Assembly: GCA_023105745.1 (NCBI GenBank)
Contig: JALGQZ010000002.1
Span: forward strand, 47,590,497 to 47,654,496
Direction of reading: 5' to 3'
Length of the DNA stretch: 64,000 bases
DNA from: Austropuccinia psidii
Taxonomy: Eukaryota > Basidiomycota > Pucciniomycetes > Pucciniales > Sphaerophragmiaceae
Notes under the pieces: generated by a model
Told to the model about the DNA's origin: nothing
What the model saw: only the letters and a program-made list of their open reading frames with translations
Database searches by the model: none
Shown: one piece after another, positions 59,363 to 64,000 of the stretch
Numbering within the stretch: the stretch's first letter is position 1
Layout: the number at the start of each line of letters is the position of its first letter
Program-made: the position numbers and the translations under genes

Positions 59363-62300
59363 CAATTATTAAATTGAAAGTAGTATAAACTGTTTATTGA
59401 GCCTATTGTTTTTGAAGTATAAGTGGTATTTCGTGGAATAAATTTACTCAATTAATAAGAGTCCTCATATCATTATTTCTTATAATATTACTACCAGAAC
59501 TCATTCCAGTAGCCATAAAGTTCTTGCTCATTATTATACTTCTAAATGACTATTGTAAGGTTTTTCTAAAAGGCTTCTTGCAAAGAGATAGTATTATTAA
59601 ATACTTTGGAAATTAATGATTATAAAAAGTCGAAAGGCAAAAGTAAAATATGAAGAATAACTCTAATGATAACTATATAAGGATTTTTTATATCCTTCAA
59701 TCATAACAAATCAATTCATAAACTATTATTCTATTCCTGCCTATAAAACACAAGCAATATGAGAGTAATACATAGTTTTTCTACCAGAATTTCCTATTGG
59801 TGTTTGGAACAATATTATTTTTGAAAATTGATAAGAATTGCATTTTTGATATTAATACAACCAAGCCTCAGTATAATTGAAAAAGAAAAATAATTTTTAA
59901 ATGTAATAAGAATTCAGTGAGATTACCAACTTCTTTCTGAGCTCTTTATAGTAACAGAAAATTGAAAATATTCAAAAATTTCCATATATTCCTTGAAGAA
60001 ACAGAAGAAGGAAGAAAACACACAGATTTATAGGTTTAAAAGATAATGGTTCTATTTTGATGACAAAAACTACAAATTGGAATTTTCAGTAGATATTTGC
60101 TGGTACAAAACTATGGTTTTATGTCAATAATCTAAATATATATCTCTTCTTAAGCTTTAAGCAGAGCAGAGCCATTGAAGAAGAGCTTTGATAGCCATGA
60201 GAGTAATCTTTATTCTTTTATCAGTGGAATAGGCTTATACTATGTCTCAAAAAAACTCTTTGAAGGCTTATAAGCCTTTTTAGAAGATCGAAAATAAAAA
60301 TGGACTTATAGATTATTTTATATTGTAAAATTGAACTCAATCAGTTATTAAATTACTCATGACAAATAAGGCTATGTTTTGATTTGTTTTCAGAATCCAA
60401 TTATCAGTAACTACCAACTAAGAAGATCTGACTCAATTGAAAGCCAATTTTAAAGACAATAAAATAAAATTGCTGAACAAAGAATCGCTTTTTTAAAAAT
60501 TTGGTAGGAGCCTTAGTAGCCTTCAGTTATTAGAGAAATATTTCCCAATATTAAGAGAATAAAGAAATTAAGATTTGAATGTTAATATCCATAATTATCG
60601 CACTTATCTGAATAATCCAACAAAGTATTTCAAAGGATATGAAATATTAAATTAGCATCTTATTTATGAAAAAAATTCATTATCTTTATATTTTAAAACC
60701 ACGATAAGATAAAATTGATCCTTCAAAAAGGTTTTCCCTTGATTAGTATACCATATAAAATTAAAGATATTTTTCACTAGTCTTTTTCAGAGACCATATC
60801 AAGCCTCTATTGGAGAAACTATCAGTTTATTTTATAAAGGAGAAAAGACGTGATATTTCAATTAGATTCAATCCCTACAGCTACTATATCATTTAATCAA
60901 AGGATAGGGGCTTTGATTAAATTGATTGTTGAAGAAATAAGTTTAATTGCCATATTCTCATAAAAGAGGCATCTTATGAGAAACTTTGAAGTCTAGCAAG
61001 GTCTATTTGTATTTTTCAGAGTAAAGTCAGCTACTTCAGTCTTGAAATAATTTGAGAATATTATTTCTGATTAATTTCGATTGTTTGCGTTTGAAACAAA
61101 AACCTCTGGATTACGAATTCAAAAGAGTATTTATCTTAAAATTGAATTTTCATTTATTATTTAATTTCTTTTCTTTGAAACGTATTTAAAAGGAATCTAT
61201 AGAAATAGAATAAATTATTAAATATGTACAAAATGGGAAGGCTACAGAAACATCCATTAGTGACATGATTAAATAATTAACGTAGATCTTATGAGTTTTC
61301 TTTCAAATCTCCGAGTAGTTGATTATAGACTTGAGTAATGAGATTATAAAGTAGTGAGGTATAGGAAGATATAAAGTATATATTATATATCTGGTCAATA
61401 CCGATTCCTTTTTTGATAGAAGATAAATTAGATATGAAAAAAAACATCCCACAAAGCCAAATGAAAATATTTCATCATATACAGCTTCGATATGGAATAT
61501 GATATAAGTTTGCTGTCAGAACAAATGAAAATTGAATATAGGATTGGATATATACATAAAACTAAGTGTAAATTTCGTGCGTTTATCTAAAGTATAGATA
61601 TTCAGATTTATATAAGAAGCTTTATTCATCAATAGAAATGATAATTCGGGGTCTCATAGAATGAATATAAACCCTACTCTCATGATAGTTTAGGAAAGAA
61701 GAAAAAGAAGCAGAAATGATCTCATATGCTTTTGTATCCCGTATTATCTCTTCCAGGTTGAATGTCAAAAAGAATCAAGATCCTCATGTCTGACCATGTA
61801 TAAGCAGATTCAAATCCATAATTAACAGGATTCATTATTATAATCATAATAGACACTAATTACTATCCAAATATCAATCAAAATCAGAAATAATAATCAA
61901 TAAAAGATCCTTAAGTATAACTTTAATCCATAACCCAAGAAATTGGAAAAAATAATAAGAAATTCAAGAGTTACACATACTACCCTAGTTTTTGTACATT
62001 TAGCCTTAATAAACCTCCTGAGATTTTAAATGAATTCATACAGAGGAGGTCTATTAAGGAAAAACAAAACAAAAGCAATAAAATACATAGCCCCATTAAT
62101 TCCCATTCATAAGACTACATATCCATAAATAGATAAACAGGTTAAACAGTATCCTCAACTTCTGAAGATGATACTTCACCCAACTAATGATGAATAATCA
62201 ATAAAAGATTTAAAATAATTCTAAAATAATTCAAATGAAGGGAAAGGTGTCATTATAATATTGGTTGAAGATCCAAAATCCTTAAATCATAAATAATCTA

Positions 62301-64000
62301 AATAACAAAGTCTGCTTGTGAAAGTAATTAAGTAAATCAGTGGTATTGACAATAAATATCCCTTTCATCATGAATAGCCTTATGCAGTACAGATCCAAAT
62401 TATCTCATAGAATACGGAGCTGAATCGATCTTATTCTATACAATTATATCAAAACAAGACTCAAAAGTTTTGTTCCATTCATAAATAGCACAGAAAGCTG
62501 ATACAAATACTAACTAGGCTATCAGACCTCATCAAAACCTTTATGGTGAATATTTGACTAATAATATGAATAAATATTCACTCCAATCTGATTCATTTGT
62601 AAATAGAAGATATCAATAGTTTAAAATATTAATAATAAATATATTTTTATTATATAATGAAAGATCAAAAGAAAATTTTCAAAAATTAAGGAGAGGAAAT
62701 GAAATTAAATAAAGAGAAATATAGTTTTATCGAAGCCTCTGATTCTCCTAGATGTTGAAAATAAAATTCCTCTTCCCCCCAGAATATTTGAGCCTGCCCC
62801 ATAAAATCATATTCTCAATGGTTTATTCAAATCACCCCTTTCCTAGAAATTTGTCTAGCTCAATGGAGTAATTTTGTATATTCAGTACCTAAGCTCAACT
62901 GTATTCCATTATTTCAGAATATTTGATCCTTCTATGAGATTGGAATATCTTAAATATTTCAAATAATCTCATTATTCTATAAAAAAAATTATAAAAAGAT
63001 ACAAGATTCATATACACAAAATCTCACAGCTATATATTTATTGAACCAAAACCATCATCTGCCAAGATAGAGTTTTCATATAATAACACTATGTTATCAC
63101 TACTACTCCATTTTACCAAGATAGTAATTAGATTAGCTGAAAGAATCTCATGGGAAGCTGAAAAATATCAGCTTATGAATATCTTGTTTCAATTAAATAA
63201 TTATCTTTTTCATTTGGAAAGCACCTATGAAAGCTTAATGAGAAATTCCTTTCAAGCCACAAAGTTTTTTTTTGAAAAATCTGAAAATAACCTTTATTAT
63301 TGAGATCTATCCCATCTATTATTTATTGATATATTTGAGAATAATTCTTAGGGGAACCTCTCTATATGTAGTAATATTTAATAGCTTATGTCTTCTTTTT
63401 GAATTTAAAACAAGATCCGATTGATCATTTGAGGTATATAATGAAATAAAGCTTTTATTCATTTCTTTAAAAACTCATTAGAAATTTAATAATAGTTTCA
63501 AATCATTTACCCTTCCAGTATCAGCGTGTGACTCCAAAAAGAGTATAAGAATTACATCCACATATCATAAATAATGGAACCAACACTAGAACCTGAGAAA
63601 AACAGTTACTCCAACAATAAATATCATGAAGAGAAATTTTTGAAGAGTTAATAATCCTCTTTGAAAGTATACCATCTTTGTCTAGAGTGGAGACAGATTG
63701 GCTAGCTCATAACACCTGAGTTTTTATTTAATATTTAAACGTCTCATCTGATTTTTTTTAACTAAAGAATAAGAGAGGATTTATGTTTAAAATATATCAG
63801 AGACAGAACCAAAATGGTGCAATTCTTTTCTTTTCAGCACCCCTCAATCTAAATTTTGCTATTTTCACCTTTGAATTGAAGAAAGTACTTTTAAAATAAA
63901 GGATTTATTTTACAGACCCTCTCAAAATACAGCAGTTTTTTATTACTTAAATAATTCATTCTATTGAATGAATTAACATTCATCTTAAGAGCTCACAGAG
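59363..64000. other. AT-rich, ORF-poor stretch to the window end
   Basis: No supported gene or RNA. The frame at 63091-63303 (70 codons, predicted helical) is the most protein-like open frame here but has no recognised domain. Confidence 0.5.

Noticed and set aside
63091..63303. 70-codon helical-looking frame near the window end
   Set aside because: No domain recognised, and one such frame is expected by chance in this much AT-rich DNA.
26001..64000. tRNA or rRNA genes
   Set aside because: I looked for the conserved GTTCGA-type T-loop with flanking stems and for long conserved rRNA text and saw neither.
1..64000. CRISPR array or bacterial operon
   Set aside because: No regularly spaced direct repeats with unique spacers. 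Introns and LTR elements show a eukaryotic genome.

Overview
The window looks like chromosomal DNA of a rust fungus (Pucciniales), most likely Austropuccinia psidii (myrtle rust). The evidence is a Ty3/gypsy element whose Gag-Pol reads closely like the abundant elements I recall from that species, a PIF/Harbinger transposase of the same kind, short fungal introns in the one clear host gene, and a very AT-rich, gene-poor, repeat-laden sequence. The species name rests on recall of related proteins, not on a search.

Region by region. (1) About 1-8372 is a decayed Ty3/gypsy retrotransposon on the + strand: probable tail of the 5' LTR, a primer-binding site candidate, Gag, protease, RT, RNase H, integrase, a polypurine tract at 6451 and a 3' LTR starting at 6463. 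Stops, frameshifts and lost catalytic residues make it dead, and its integrase GPY/F module is tandemly duplicated (84-bp period). (2) 8373-9800 holds the 3' end of a second, related element (end of pol, polypurine tract, LTR start). (3) About 9813-11708 is an inverted copy of the first element's LTR, so 6463-11708 forms a palindrome with two ~1.9 kb arms and a ~1.4 kb spacer. (4) 11709-15100 is AT-rich, with faint traces of old coding sequence. (5) About 15170-17830 is a CpG-retaining island containing the only host gene I can support: a four-exon minus-strand gene for a 425-residue G-patch plus C2H2 zinc-finger protein. (6) 18.8-24.7 kb is DNA-transposon debris: a candidate TIR element, a broken Harbinger-type DDE transposase, and a broken minus-strand Myb/SANT-like ORF that may be its partner. 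(7) 25-64 kb has no credible gene. It is very AT-rich and nearly free of CpG, and carries at least three families of short non-autonomous repeats with hairpin or inverted-repeat ends (here called A, B and C), plus a third, minus-strand copy of the LTR at about 44.5-46.5 kb.

Functionally this is one probably expressed housekeeping-type gene in a transposon graveyard. No operon, CRISPR array, rRNA or tRNA gene was seen. The parts most worth following up are the giant LTR palindrome, the nested-palindrome repeat families (notably the 42-bp palindrome at 33656 and the TIR elements at 31035-32228 and 32231-32969, which lie end to end), and the in-frame GC-AG intron inside the G-patch domain.
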